Positions 17,493 through 27,072 are shown, counted from the stretch's first letter. The stretch: 64,000 bases of DNA from Candidatus Brocadia pituitae (GCA_017347445.1 AP021856.1:3604613-3668612); one strand, 5' to 3'. Made by a program: numbers and translations. Notes: generated by a model not told the origin, from the letters alone.

Positions 17493-18512
17493 GTGAAACC
17501 TTTTCATAAAATCCTGATTGCTTCGGCTATCGCTGTTGTTACCTTTTTAGTTATTATGGGGCCACTGACATACAGGACTCTTGTTCCCTCATTTCGAAAC
17601 GAGTTCATTAATCATTTAATTTCCGTCCGAGAAATTAAAAAATTGCAAATTCATAATTTTTTCCACGAAAGATACGGAGATATCCATGTCCTGTCGAAAA
17701 ATCCCATCGTTGTTCAAAGCCTGCCCCGGTTCTCAAACGCTTTTAAATCAGGCGGTTTTGATAACTCTGAATACAAACAAGTAGACACCTATTTTGGACC
17801 TCTGCTTGAACATTTCCTCAGACAATATGGGTATAATAACATTTTCTTAGTAGATACTGACGGGAATGTCGTCTTCGGAGTGAAAAGAGACGAATATCTT
17901 GGGACTAATCTTTATAGCGGTGATTATAGCTCGTTTACCATTGGTGGGCTATTTAAAGAAGGGTTGAGCAATATAAAGTTCTCTGATTTAACGTGGTGCG
18001 AAGAGACAAAAGATTTTATACTCATTGGCTGTGCACCGGTATATGACGTTAGCAATAAGCTTCTGGGTGTCGTTGTTGCTGAAATTCCCTACTCTGCTAT
18101 TGATGCTTTCATGTCCCAGAAGGATGGACTGGGAGAGACCGGTGAGATTTACATCGTAGGTGATGACTATTTCATGCGAACGAAATCGAGATTTTTGGCC
18201 CAAAATACGATTCTAAAACTTGAAATTAATACAAAGGGCGTGCAAGACGCACTTCGTGGAAACACAGACGTCAAAATTGTCAAAGATTATCGAAATATCT
18301 CCGTACTAAGCGCTTATACACCGCTCGATAATCTGAAGGATGTTAACTGGGTACTTTTGGTAAAGATTGATGTGAAAGAGGCTTTTCATCCTATTCTCGT
18401 CATCAAAACTGACTTAATTATTATTGGCGCTGTCATTGGAAGCATTACGGGTATCTATCTTTATTTCACCATCAGAAGACGTGCAAAAAATAATCCTGTA
18501 AGATTTTCATAG
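17493..18512 (+). CDS. Membrane-anchored double-Cache sensor without output domain
   Basis: The 339-aa protein has an N-terminal transmembrane helix (about residues 8-27), a large extracytoplasmic dCache region (about 35-305) and a second transmembrane helix (about 309-328). Typical Cache features are visible: YGYNNIFLVDTDGNVVFGV, then VYDVSNKLLGVVVAEIPY and a second lobe with GETGEIYIVGDD. Only about 10 residues follow the last helix, so the usual HAMP, kinase, cyclase or chemotaxis output is missing. It could signal through a partner, or it may be a truncated receptor. Start is GTG 17493. The 3' end overlaps the convergent neighbour by 41 bp. Confidence 0.8.
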   Translation: MKPFHKILIASAIAVVTFLVIMGPLTYRTLVPSFRNEFINHLISVREIKKLQIHNFFHERYGDIHVLSKNPIVVQSLPRFSNAFKSGGFDNSEYKQVDTYFGPLLEHFLRQYGYNNIFLVDTDGNVVFGVKRDEYLGTNLYSGDYSSFTIGGLFKEGLSNIKFSDLTWCEETKDFILIGCAPVYDVSNKLLGVVVAEIPYSAIDAFMSQKDGLGETGEIYIVGDDYFMRTKSRFLAQNTILKLEINTKGVQDALRGNTDVKIVKDYRNISVLSAYTPLDNLKDVNWVLLVKIDVKEAFHPILVIKTDLIIIGAVIGSITGIYLYFTIRRRAKNNPVRFS

Positions 18513-20214
18513 GATAGATATAAACGGGGTATTCCCTAAATTGAACCATGTTATTATAGGCAAGCTTGACATTGACTTCGTCCATCTCTTTCTTTTTCTG
18601 TTGAAGTTCACTACCTATGTGGGCCAGATTTAATTTATTCAATTCTCCTACCCGATTAAAATAAAGCTGTTTCTCTTCTCTGTTACAAACGGCCATCATC
18701 TCCAACAGTCTCCGTTTTTCTTTCACCCGGCTGATAAATCCTTCATCATGAAGACGCTCTGCCGATGCATACCGCTCAGGATTGTAACTCATGTCCGCAA
18801 GTTCATGGCGAAGGATTTGCTGCATACCCCCATCCACATCGAAGATATCCAATGGCAAAAACAGGGTTGTGGAGATCGTGGCGAAAGACGGGGGATCAAT
18901 GCCGAAAAAGTCCCTGATAATTTCATCGGTAATGGTATCGTATTTTGCCCCTCCAATCCCATGAATAAAGATGTCCGAAAAGAGGAGTCGCGAAAAGATC
19001 GTTGTAGTGATTGCCCGCGGACGTATCTTAACATGGGCATTCTTCAAATCCCTTAATTCCGACATATTTGCCCGGGAATCTTTGTTTTTTTCGAGAGCAG
19101 CGAAAACATTCGATCCATCAGTAAGTTTTATGGACTTCTCTTCCTTTCTCAGGTAGCACCTTGACCTCTTTCCCCCTGCTTTCCATATCCAAAAGGGCAA
19201 CTCAACTGCATGCCCATCAATCTGCAAGTCGGGAAGCGGATTTGCCTTTGAACGAATCTTGTGGAGAGCACGGTATTCAGCTAATTTTTCGTTATAAATG
19301 TGAGCAAACCGTTCCGCATCAGAAACAAGATGTAGCAAAAAATGATAAAAACCTTCGGTATTGCACATCCAGGAAACGGGAACTTCCAGATTACCCATGC
19401 CAAAGTCTGCTTCTAAGGAACACCGTGCAGCGCTTAATAAACCCACCATATCAGTACAGCCCTTCTGATAGCATTGAACCATGCAGTTCATAAAATTCTC
19501 AAACGTGGACTGCATCAATCCCATAGTGATTTTTATCGTTTCATCCAGTAGATTTTCCTGAAACACGCTGAGAACTTCCTCTCGGAACCGATGTATTGTT
19601 TTAACATTATCAAAAACGACCTCTTCGTATGCAACATCATCCATGCCATTTACCAATGTTACCTTCCGGATGCTTGCCGGTCTTTCTGACAAAACCGGCA
19701 TGTGCATAAAACCCATCTTGCAGGCATCGTTGTCTACAATCATATTTACCCCAATGCCGCACATCTTATTGGCTAAAGATTGTGCAAGATGATTCTTTAT
19801 CCATACCCCTGGATAGTAAAAAACCGGCTCGTGTCCTGTCTGGATAATCGGAATGTCTTTGATTGACACGGAATCCAGGTCCAGCCCCTTAAGGGATAAA
19901 AGTGCTTGTGTTCTGTGCCGCGATGCATCTTCCCGGCTGCCATTCCGCACATACAGACACGACTCTGTCCGGTTCTTTTGAATCAGGGATTGCATCCCTT
20001 CCGTGTACCGAACCGCAATACGCAACAATTCTTCCCGGGCCTTATCTCGCAATACCGGTAAGGGTACGCCGTTGATTTCAACAGTATAACCATTTATTTT
20101 ATGCCTGTTTGCCTGTATCGTGTCCGGAATACGGTGTATCGCCGGATCAACAAAGACCTCCTTGTTGTTCTTTGGTATTGCATAGGTAATATTTTTCATT
20201 GCACTTTTTATCAA
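18472..20214 (-). CDS. Uncharacterised 580-aa protein
   Basis: I cannot assign this protein to a family. It has no signal peptide or membrane helix. Visible features are an early GHEPVFYYPGVWIKN segment, a central region with several Cys and His, the IFIHGIGGAKYD segment (about residue 420) and a charged helical C-terminus (about 500-560). The order of an N-terminal GH.P..YYPGVW motif and a late GIGGAKYD motif hints at an enzyme fold distantly like BshC-type ligases, but this is a weak guess. The sequence is full length and open, and its codon use is like that of neighbours. It overlaps the convergent Cache gene by 41 bp. Confidence 0.6.
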   Translation of the reverse strand: MIKSAMKNITYAIPKNNKEVFVDPAIHRIPDTIQANRHKINGYTVEINGVPLPVLRDKAREELLRIAVRYTEGMQSLIQKNRTESCLYVRNGSREDASRHRTQALLSLKGLDLDSVSIKDIPIIQTGHEPVFYYPGVWIKNHLAQSLANKMCGIGVNMIVDNDACKMGFMHMPVLSERPASIRKVTLVNGMDDVAYEEVVFDNVKTIHRFREEVLSVFQENLLDETIKITMGLMQSTFENFMNCMVQCYQKGCTDMVGLLSAARCSLEADFGMGNLEVPVSWMCNTEGFYHFLLHLVSDAERFAHIYNEKLAEYRALHKIRSKANPLPDLQIDGHAVELPFWIWKAGGKRSRCYLRKEEKSIKLTDGSNVFAALEKNKDSRANMSELRDLKNAHVKIRPRAITTTIFSRLLFSDIFIHGIGGAKYDTITDEIIRDFFGIDPPSFATISTTLFLPLDIFDVDGGMQQILRHELADMSYNPERYASAERLHDEGFISRVKEKRRLLEMMAVCNREEKQLYFNRVGELNKLNLAHIGSELQQKKKEMDEVNVKLAYNNMVQFREYPVYIYPMKILQDYFLHVF

Positions 20215-20634
20215 TTTTGTTTACGTGTGCCAAATTTTACTCAGACTTCATATGCGACAGGAGAATACACATTGCATAGTTGGAACACATAATACTGGAT
20301 ACATGACACAAGGCACAAGACAATAGAAAATAAAAATGCATTATACACCAAATAAGGGCATCGTAGCGTGGTATTCATAATTTTGGGATAAAGATAATAC
20401 CGACTCCAAATCTTAATGAAACCCTATGCTGGTCTGAAAAAGAAGATTTGGAAAGTGACGAAACGTCCAGCCGGGATTCTCTTGGAATTAAGACGTTTGC
20501 CGGACAGATTGCAAAGGTCTGACACCATCCCATTATGTGTCTTGCCAAGAGGCTGTCCGAAGAACCAAAAGCGGAAATACAAAGTGTCGGCACCTAATTA
20601 TTCCAATCTCTTTTCCAAATCAACCTGTTGTGCC
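20215..20634. other. Intergenic region without supported gene
   Basis: Short open frames occur on both strands, but none has a ribosome site or recognisable product. The stretch borders the accessory region and may hold decayed sequence. Confidence 0.4.
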
Positions 20635-20883
20635 GTAACTATTCAGCGTACTTTCGTCTACAATTACTACACGTGAACAAAATGTTGATTCTGTAATCCC
20701 GAAGGGATGTCATGATTATAGCATATTGTCATGGAATTGTGGTTAACCCCGTAGGGGTGGCATGGTATCATCCATTTTTGCGATATTTCACCCCTATGGG
20801 GTTAAATATTGTGGTGTCTATTTTCTATAAACATGTCATCCGCTCGGGATTTTTTGGTCTATCAATTTTTGCTGAATAGTTAC
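20635..20883. repeat. 249-bp element with 13-bp perfect terminal inverted repeats
   Basis: The element is bounded by GTAACTATTCAGC and its exact reverse complement GCTGAATAGTTAC. Inside are nested inverted repeats: TTAACCCC with GGGGTTAA, and AATCCCGA with TCGGGATT. It has no coding content and fits a MITE-like non-autonomous element or a large structured repeat. Confidence 0.65.
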
Positions 20884-20932
20884 TTTTCTTCTGCCTTTTT
20901 CAGACTGATATATTCAAAGCCATTTTTCCTAA

Positions 20933-20976
20933 TAAAAAAACCATCGCAGTTCTCAAAACTTTGAGATTTGCGATGG
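20933..20976 (-). terminator. Intrinsic terminator, probably original tRNA-Ala terminator
   Basis: On the minus strand CCATCGCA pairs with TGCGATGG, with an inner CTCAAA/TTTGAG stem, and is followed by seven T. It lies about 75 bp beyond the orphan tRNA-Ala 3' half at 21049-21093. It therefore probably ended the tRNA transcript before an island was inserted. Confidence 0.65.
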
Positions 20977-21043
20977 CCTCTTTCCCTAAGTACTTTTTCC
21001 GTTGGCGGGATTTTGGTATGAATAATGAACCGCGTTAATGCTA

Positions 21044-21093
<50 letters not shown>

Positions 21094-21309
21094 ACTTTTT
21101 ATGGAGTAGGTGATTTATTGTACGTTGGTTGCTATTGCTTGATTTTGTTGGAAATTCTTAAGTCGAAGAGGTAACATCTTTGTTGGTGTTACCCCTTATT
21201 TTATTTTGTCTACTATACAAAAACTATACAGTCTTTTTTGAACAAACCGAGTTAAGGCGATTCATAAAATACCAATAAGATTCTCCCTATTTACAAAGTA
21301 ATTTAGAAA

Positions 21310-22950
21310 AGACTTCTGCAAAATTCATAACCTCTTACTAACAGGCAATTTATATTTATTTTTCTCTTGTCTTTTCCTCCAGCCTTGCTATAATATAACT
21401 TCTTGTAAATAAATGACTTAAAGCAATTATTGGGGGAAAATTCTATGCAAAAATTCCAGTTGTCTCTTTTTTATAATCTGCAAGCCGTCGTTGAAATGTC
21501 AGCCTTCTACCGTAAGTATCACCTGATCTTTCAGTCTCTTTCTCTTTCAAAGTTTCCCGATAAAAACTATGGCGTTGGGCGTACTGGCTATTCACGACAT
21601 GCTATGCTCAAGGCTTTCATCATTAAACACATCGAACAGATTAAATCCGTTCCCCGGCTTATTGAATTTCTTGATTCTCACCCGATACTTACTCATCGGT
21701 GCGGTTTCGAAATGGGTGCACTTCCTGACGAAAGCCAGTTTTACCGATTCATTAAAGAGATACCCACCTCGCTCTTTGAGGACATCCACACCGAAGTCAA
21801 CCGCCAACTCATTGCCGCAGGCGTCGTATCTCTTGACACCTTTCTGATAGACTCAAAACCCATCATGGCCGCCACCAGAGAAAACAACTTCAAGAATCCC
21901 AAACGCAACACTCATAACAAGGAAAAACGCCCAAAACGAAATCATCAAGCCACGCTCGGTTACTATTCCTATCAGGAAGTTCAGGGGAAAAAAGACAACT
22001 TTATCTTCTTTTGGGGCTACCGTACTCATGTCATTGTGTCGAAAGAAGGCGTCCCGCTCGTCACGAAAACCCTGCCAAACAACTCCACCGACGCCCAGGT
22101 TGCTGTGCAGCTTATCAAAAAACTCAAACGGCTTTTCAAATTCAAAAAAGGAGCCCTCTTTATCGCTGATGCCGCCTATGATGTCCGGGAGCTCTATAAC
22201 CTCATCGTCAATACCATGAAAAGCCAGGCCTTCATACCCCTGAATCCCAGGAACCGGCAACCAGACAAAACCCTTGGGCATCATGGATGCCCTTTGTGCG
22301 ATGCCGGGCTGGAGATGAAATCCTCTGGTTCATGGACTGAAGGGCCACGAACCCGCCTCAAATTCCGATGCCCGCTCAAGGCCGACAGCAAGGTCGCTGC
22401 GAACTACCCCAAGGGTTGTCCCATTCAACATCCCCGCTTGACTCAAGGCAAGGCCTACGGCTGCACACAATATCTCGACATTACCCATGATGCACGCTCT
22501 CAGGTACCACGAGACACAGACTTTTTCAAAGAAACTCATAAGCTCCGCATTGCGGTTGAACAGTATTTCAGCCGTCTTGGTGACCGGGAGGCTGAACAAA
22601 CCACCCATTACAAACTACAGATTGTTCAAAACCAGATGGCTATTGCCCATTTATCGATGAGCCTTGTTGCCTCGGCTGCGGCTCTCCTTCTCAAACAACC
22701 TGACAAAATCAGGTGTTTTAGAACATTCTCACAACGGCCTCTTCTCAAGCAAAGCGCTTAAAGTATCGTAAAACTCACCTTTCAAAGCACTGCCACAGAA
22801 TCGGTACGCCCACATTTTCCTTAGTCCCAGTTCTTTTTGACTTTTCCCTCCCCAACAACCCACCAAATCCATTCCTGGCCAGACAATTCCCTGCTCAACC
22901 GGCCTGCACTCATTCATCCCTCACCAACAAAAGCTATTTTGCAAAAGTCT
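21310..22950 (+). mobile_element. Complete insertion sequence (1641 bp) with DDE transposase
   Basis: The ends are imperfect 15-bp inverted repeats: AGACTTCTGCAAAAT at the left (21310-21324) and ATTTTGCAAAAGTCT at the right (22936-22950), with 14 of 15 matching. An 18-bp direct repeat, TACAAAGTAATTTAGAAA, flanks the element at 21292-21309 and 22951-22968 and marks the target duplication. The single transposase gene is intact, so the element may be active. Confidence 0.85.
21445..22761 (+). CDS. DDE transposase with DUF772 N-terminal domain (IS5/IS1182-like)
   Basis: The 438-aa protein begins with the helical DUF772-type domain (about residues 35-110: YSRHAMLKAFIIKHIEQIKSV, ...LPDESQFYRFIKE). 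A DDE nuclease region follows, with candidate Asp in DTFLIDSKP (about 138-146), Asp in ALFIADAAYD (about 235) and a Glu late in the protein (RIAVEQYFSRLGDREAE). A Cys-rich insert (GCPLCDAGLEM) is typical of IS1182-like transposases. It catalyses cut-and-paste movement of the surrounding IS. I chose ATG 21445 because of the GGGGGAAA preceding it; a TTG at 21430 is possible. Confidence 0.88.
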   Translation: MQKFQLSLFYNLQAVVEMSAFYRKYHLIFQSLSLSKFPDKNYGVGRTGYSRHAMLKAFIIKHIEQIKSVPRLIEFLDSHPILTHRCGFEMGALPDESQFYRFIKEIPTSLFEDIHTEVNRQLIAAGVVSLDTFLIDSKPIMAATRENNFKNPKRNTHNKEKRPKRNHQATLGYYSYQEVQGKKDNFIFFWGYRTHVIVSKEGVPLVTKTLPNNSTDAQVAVQLIKKLKRLFKFKKGALFIADAAYDVRELYNLIVNTMKSQAFIPLNPRNRQPDKTLGHHGCPLCDAGLEMKSSGSWTEGPRTRLKFRCPLKADSKVAANYPKGCPIQHPRLTQGKAYGCTQYLDITHDARSQVPRDTDFFKETHKLRIAVEQYFSRLGDREAEQTTHYKLQIVQNQMAIAHLSMSLVASAAALLLKQPDKIRCFRTFSQRPLLKQSA

Positions 22951-23025
22951 TACAAAGTAATTTAGAAATAAAGCTAAGAAGTGGAACTCATGCTCTGGAA
23001 ATTTGCAGGATTGGTATTACAGAGC

Positions 23026-23054
23026 TTGACATCAAAAACTATTATTGGTAAATT
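23026..23054 (+). promoter_or_regulatory. Promoter of toxin-antitoxin pair, predicted leaderless
   Basis: TTGACA (23026-23031) and TAAATT (23049-23054) are separated by 17 bp. Transcription should start about 7 bp further, at the A of the ATG at 23061, leaving no 5' leader and no room for a ribosome-binding site. Confidence 0.6.
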
Positions 23055-23060
23055 GTACCA

Positions 23061-23351
23061 ATGGCAAAAGGTAGCCTTATAAAACACAGTAAGGTTGTGG
23101 AAGATACGGGAAATATTATCGAGGTGAAATTATGGCAAGTAGAGCCTGCCATTGATACACCGCATGGATATAAATATTCGCTCGTCTATATTGTGAAGGG
23201 TAAGCGAGTAATTGGTTATGACAATGCCGAGGGAAAGGGAGATCACAGGCATTATGGAAGCAGAACAGAGACTTACCGTTTTACTGATTTAAGGACGTTG
23301 GTAGATGACTTTTACGGTGATATAGAAAAATTTAAGAAGGGAAATTTATGA
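23061..23351 (+). CDS. TumE-like (DUF6516) toxin family protein
   Basis: The 96-aa protein has the pattern of the TumE/DUF6516 family: PHGYKYSLVYI, GKRVIGYDNAEGKGDHRHYG and a C-terminal LVDDFYGDIEKF. Family members are the proposed toxins of two-gene modules, but their target is not well established. It overlaps the next gene by 4 bp (ATGA), with toxin first and antitoxin second. It lies inside the tRNA-Ala island, where such modules often stabilise the element. The ATG coincides with the predicted transcription start. Confidence 0.75.
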   Translation: MAKGSLIKHSKVVEDTGNIIEVKLWQVEPAIDTPHGYKYSLVYIVKGKRVIGYDNAEGKGDHRHYGSRTETYRFTDLRTLVDDFYGDIEKFKKGNL

Positions 23352-23722
23352 AGGTAAAAAAATTTAAAATTGGTATAAAAAGCGTAAAAGACGTGTTAGA
23401 TGATTTTGTAAAGGCTGGTGAAGCAATAGAAAGAGGCGAAGAAGTAAAGAAGGAAAAGGCTATTTATTTTGAAAGTGTCAAGGGATTCAGGAAGGCGATT
23501 ACACCAAAAAGGATCGAACTGCTTCATTTAATCAAAGAAAAACATCCTAAAAGCATCCAGGAGCTTGCAAGAATAGCCAGGAGAGATATAAAAAGCATTG
23601 TAACAGACATGAGCATATTGGAGGAATTAGGTCTGATTGATATAAAAAGAAAAAAGGACGGACGTAAAGAGTCAATGCCGGTAGTTGACTATCATAGAAT
23701 AAATCTTGAAATAGCAGTGTAA
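23348..23722 (+). CDS. HTH-type antitoxin partner (TumA-like)
   Basis: The 124-aa protein has a basic, helical N-terminus. A winged helix-turn-helix of the MarR/ArsR type follows (about residues 55-110: RIELLHLIKEKHPKSIQELARIA, then MSILEELGLIDIKR). The KKDGRKESMPVVDYHRI wing is common in antitoxins of this type. It would neutralise the DUF6516 protein and repress their shared promoter. The start overlaps the toxin stop by 4 bp, so the two are translationally coupled. No separate promoter is visible. Confidence 0.75.
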   Translation: MKVKKFKIGIKSVKDVLDDFVKAGEAIERGEEVKKEKAIYFESVKGFRKAITPKRIELLHLIKEKHPKSIQELARIARRDIKSIVTDMSILEELGLIDIKRKKDGRKESMPVVDYHRINLEIAV

Positions 23723-23800
23723 AAACACGGTAGGCTTATTCCTTGATTCGTCTTTACTTAAAAGTTGCGAATAATGAGTAATATCGGTTTTGCCTTGATT

Positions 23801-23881
<81 letters not shown>

Positions 23882-24090
23882 CCTAATGAGTTTTCAGTTA
23901 CCGGTGATAGTTGCCCAGTTACCTTATGTTGAATCTTGATAGTTAATAGAAAATAACATGATACATAAGTATTGTCAAGGCTTTTCAGTCTGAATTTCGG
24001 TTGATTCGGAGTGAAATTTTGATAGAATTCAAATTCTACTGAAGATCTTCAAAGAATTTGTAATGGAACCACTTTTTAAAGGGAATTTGA

Positions 24091-26592
24091 ATGGCAAAAA
24101 GGGAGTATAACTTTACCGATATCGAAGGTAAATGGCAGGGATTTTGGGAAGGGTGCGGACTGTTCCGCGCCGATGAAGCCAGCAGGAAAGAGAAATTCTA
24201 TTGTCTTGTTATGTTCCCGTATCCATCGGGTACCCTCCATGTCGGTCACGGCAGAAACTACATTATTGGTGATGTCGTTGCTCGGTACAAGATGATGAAG
24301 GGCTACAACGTGCTTTCGACTATAGGGTGGGATGCCTTTGGTCTTCCCGCTGAGAATGCCGCCATTAAAGGCGGCATCCATCCTGCCGTCTGGACGAAAA
24401 ACAATATTAAGGTCATGAAGCGGCAACTGCATCGGTGGGGGGTTGGATACGATTGGGAACGGGAGATCACTTCCTGCAATCCCGATTACTATAAGTGGAC
24501 TCAATGGATATTCCTAAAGCTCTACGAAAATAACCTGGCATATAAAAAGAAGGCCGCCGTGAATTGGTGTCCTTCCTGCGCTACCGTACTGGCCAACGAA
24601 CAGGTTGTGGACGGCTGTTGTGAACGTTGCGATAGCCCGGTACGGCAGCGAGACCTTGAGCAATGGTTCTTCCGTATCAGTCAATATGCCCAGAAGCTGC
24701 TGGATGACATTTCTCTGTTAGACGGCTGGCCTGAGCGGGTCAAGACGATGCAGGCAAACTGGATCTGTCGTAGTGAGGGAATTCGGATCGATTTTAAGTT
24801 AGAAGGTTCAGGTAAAACGCTACCTTGTTTTACCACACGCCCTGATACGCTCTATGGGGTAACCTTTATTTCTTTAGCCCCGGAACACCCCATGGTTCAG
24901 GAATTGATTTCGGGTACTCCACAGGAAAAAGCAGTGATGGATTTTGCAGAGAGGGCACGCAACCAGGGGATGGTGGAACGCACCGCTGAAGGGACAGAGA
25001 AGGAGGGTGTATTTACCGGCAGGTACGTTGTTAATCCTGTCAATAATGACAAGGTTCCGGTTTGGGTAGCCAACTATGTGCTTATGGAATATGGGACGGG
25101 GGCTGTTATGGGTGTACCCGCACACGACCAGCGCGACTTCCTCTTTGCAAAGAAATATAATCTCCCCATCAAAATTGTTATTCAGCCAGAAGGCAACGAA
25201 CTAAACGCCGGCACGATGCAAGAGGCGTACGTCGATGATGGCATACAGATAAATTCAGGGAATTTCGATGGATTGCCGAATACCGAGGCGATAAATAAAA
25301 TTACCATACACCTCGAATTCAAAGGGCTTGGCACAAAGACCGTAACCTACCGGCTGAGGGATTGGCTTATCTCCCGTCAGCGTTACTGGGGTGCACCTAT
25401 ACCCATCATCTATTGTGAAAAATGCGGTACGGTGCCGGTGCCTGAATCACAACTTCCCGTAGTACTACCCGAAGCGGTGGAATTTAAACCGCATGGCATG
25501 AATCCTCTGGCGGAGGTGAACTCCTTCATCAATTCGGTTTGCCCAGAATGTTCAGGAACGGCATGGCGGGAGATCGACACCATGGATACCTTTGTTGATT
25601 CGAGCTGGTATTTCCTGAGGTATCTCTCGCCGAAGGATGATCGTCAACCGTTTGTCACAAAGATAGTCAACAAGTGGTTACCGGTGGACCAGTATATTGG
25701 TGGGGTAGAACATGCCATCCTACACCTCCTCTACTCACGGTTTATTACCAAGGTGCTTTACGATCTTGGCCTTGTCAATTTCAAAGAACCCTTCCAGCAT
25801 CTTTTTACCCAGGGTATGATTATCAAAGAGGGGGCGAAGATGTCCAAGTCCAGAGGCAACGTGGTAAGCCCCGATATCCTCATTGATAAGTACGGGGCCG
25901 ATACCCAGCGCCTCTATATCCTTTTCATCGGCCCACCCCAGAAGGATGCCGAGTGGAATGATCGCGGCGTGCTGGGCGCGTCCAGATTTCTAAGCCGTCT
26001 GTGGCAGAAGATTACGGATTACGAAGACGTCTATGCCAGGATACAGCGGGTGGATATTGTTATGAGCAAACTCTCCCCTGCGGCCAAGACCCTTTATCGG
26101 CAGATGAACCAGACGGCTAAGAAGGTTACCGAAGATATGGAGACCTCATGGCACTTCAATACGGCCATTGCATCTGTCATGGAGTTATTAAATAATGTGG
26201 ATACATTTCATGTTGTCATACCCACCAATGCCGCGGAAGAGCTTGATTTTCATGTCTTCCGCCATACCATGGAAACCATCCTCTTGCTAATGGCGCCTTT
26301 TACCCCGCACATCTGCGAGGAGTTGTGGGAGGTTATGGGACACAAGCCAAGCATCTTTCAGCAACCATGGCCTGTATATGACAAGGATGCGATTCTGGAG
26401 GAGGTCATAGAGATTGTTGTTCAGATCAACAGCAAGGTCAAAAGTCGTTTATCAGTGCCGGTTGATATGAGTGAAGATGAATTAAAAAAACGGGTATTAA
26501 GCGATGAACGCATTGCCGTGTTTTTGCAAGGCAAGCAGGTAATGAATACCGTCATAGTGCCCGGAAAATTGGTGAATATTGTGGCAAAATGA
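24091..26592 (+). CDS. leuS: Leucyl-tRNA synthetase
   Basis: The 833-aa class Ia synthetase has the HIGH motif as HVGHG (about residue 50) and KMSKS near residue 585. The CP1 editing domain (TTRPDTLYGVTF, then GTGAVMGVPAHDQRD) and the LeuRS zinc-like Cys clusters (CPSCATVLANEQV, CEKCGTVPVP) are also present. It charges tRNA-Leu with leucine and hydrolyses mischarged products. Length and domain order are normal for the bacterial enzyme. Start ATG 24091 follows an AAAGGGAAT ribosome site. It appears to be transcribed alone, away from the island on its left. Confidence 0.97.
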   Translation: MAKREYNFTDIEGKWQGFWEGCGLFRADEASRKEKFYCLVMFPYPSGTLHVGHGRNYIIGDVVARYKMMKGYNVLSTIGWDAFGLPAENAAIKGGIHPAVWTKNNIKVMKRQLHRWGVGYDWEREITSCNPDYYKWTQWIFLKLYENNLAYKKKAAVNWCPSCATVLANEQVVDGCCERCDSPVRQRDLEQWFFRISQYAQKLLDDISLLDGWPERVKTMQANWICRSEGIRIDFKLEGSGKTLPCFTTRPDTLYGVTFISLAPEHPMVQELISGTPQEKAVMDFAERARNQGMVERTAEGTEKEGVFTGRYVVNPVNNDKVPVWVANYVLMEYGTGAVMGVPAHDQRDFLFAKKYNLPIKIVIQPEGNELNAGTMQEAYVDDGIQINSGNFDGLPNTEAINKITIHLEFKGLGTKTVTYRLRDWLISRQRYWGAPIPIIYCEKCGTVPVPESQLPVVLPEAVEFKPHGMNPLAEVNSFINSVCPECSGTAWREIDTMDTFVDSSWYFLRYLSPKDDRQPFVTKIVNKWLPVDQYIGGVEHAILHLLYSRFITKVLYDLGLVNFKEPFQHLFTQGMIIKEGAKMSKSRGNVVSPDILIDKYGADTQRLYILFIGPPQKDAEWNDRGVLGASRFLSRLWQKITDYEDVYARIQRVDIVMSKLSPAAKTLYRQMNQTAKKVTEDMETSWHFNTAIASVMELLNNVDTFHVVIPTNAAEELDFHVFRHTMETILLLMAPFTPHICEELWEVMGHKPSIFQQPWPVYDKDAILEEVIEIVVQINSKVKSRLSVPVDMSEDELKKRVLSDERIAVFLQGKQVMNTVIVPGKLVNIVAK

Positions 26593-26648
26593 AGCGAATC
26601 TTTCGGCGGGTTCAAATTGCAAATGTGAAATAATAAAAATTCTTAACA

Positions 26649-26730
26649 ATTTAGTTTTTTGAAAAAGTAGGGGCGAAGCATTTGTTGCAATTGGTATACA
26701 TGTATTCATACCCGATCAGGCAAATGCTTC
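26649..26730. repeat. Partial MITE-like repeat downstream of leuS
   Basis: The left edge TTTTTTGAAAAAGTAGGGGC resembles the left edge of the palindromic element at 30058-30182. Inside, AAGCATTTG and CAAATGCTT form an interrupted inverted repeat. The right edge fuses to the reading frame of the gene remnant that follows. Confidence 0.45.
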
Positions 26731-26743
26731 CGTTGGCTCGAAG

Positions 26744-27052
26744 ATGAACGATTATATGCCAGAGCTTATGACGACCTTTTTTATCCATAACTGGCTTGGT
26801 GGTCAGAAGGTAAAGGATGCCGCAAAAAATGCTTATAATGTCACCATTCCATTTTATACAATTGTTTATCCGCCAACGACAAGAATACGATACAAGAAAA
26901 TCAAGGTTCAATATCCATGTCCAACATGGAATGACCCACTCAAGATGTGCCAGAGAGAAGTAGATGTTCCAGATGGCGTTGACTTGGTAACAAACTCAAA
27001 GATTGTTGAGACAGAGCTTATCGCAGGAGGAAACGGTAACACGGTTTTTTAG
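26744..27052 (+). pseudogene. Headless gene remnant (102 codons visible)
   Basis: The frame is open from a TGA at 26660 and continues from the repeat-like sequence into an ordinary protein sequence (MPELMTTFFIHNWLGG, VTIPFYTIVYPPTTRIRY, VDVPDGVDLVTNSKI). The homologous-looking reading starts before the first ATG and no ribosome site is seen, so this is probably the 3' end of a larger gene whose start was lost when the repeat arrived. Alternatively it is a short cassette ORF belonging to the attC-like site 20 bp downstream. I do not recognise the family. Confidence 0.5.
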
Positions 27053-27072
27053 GGTAACATTGGAGTGTCTAC

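Noticed and set aside
20375-20676. Short open frames on both strands before the 249-bp element
   Set aside because: No ribosome site, no domain, and they end inside repeat sequence.
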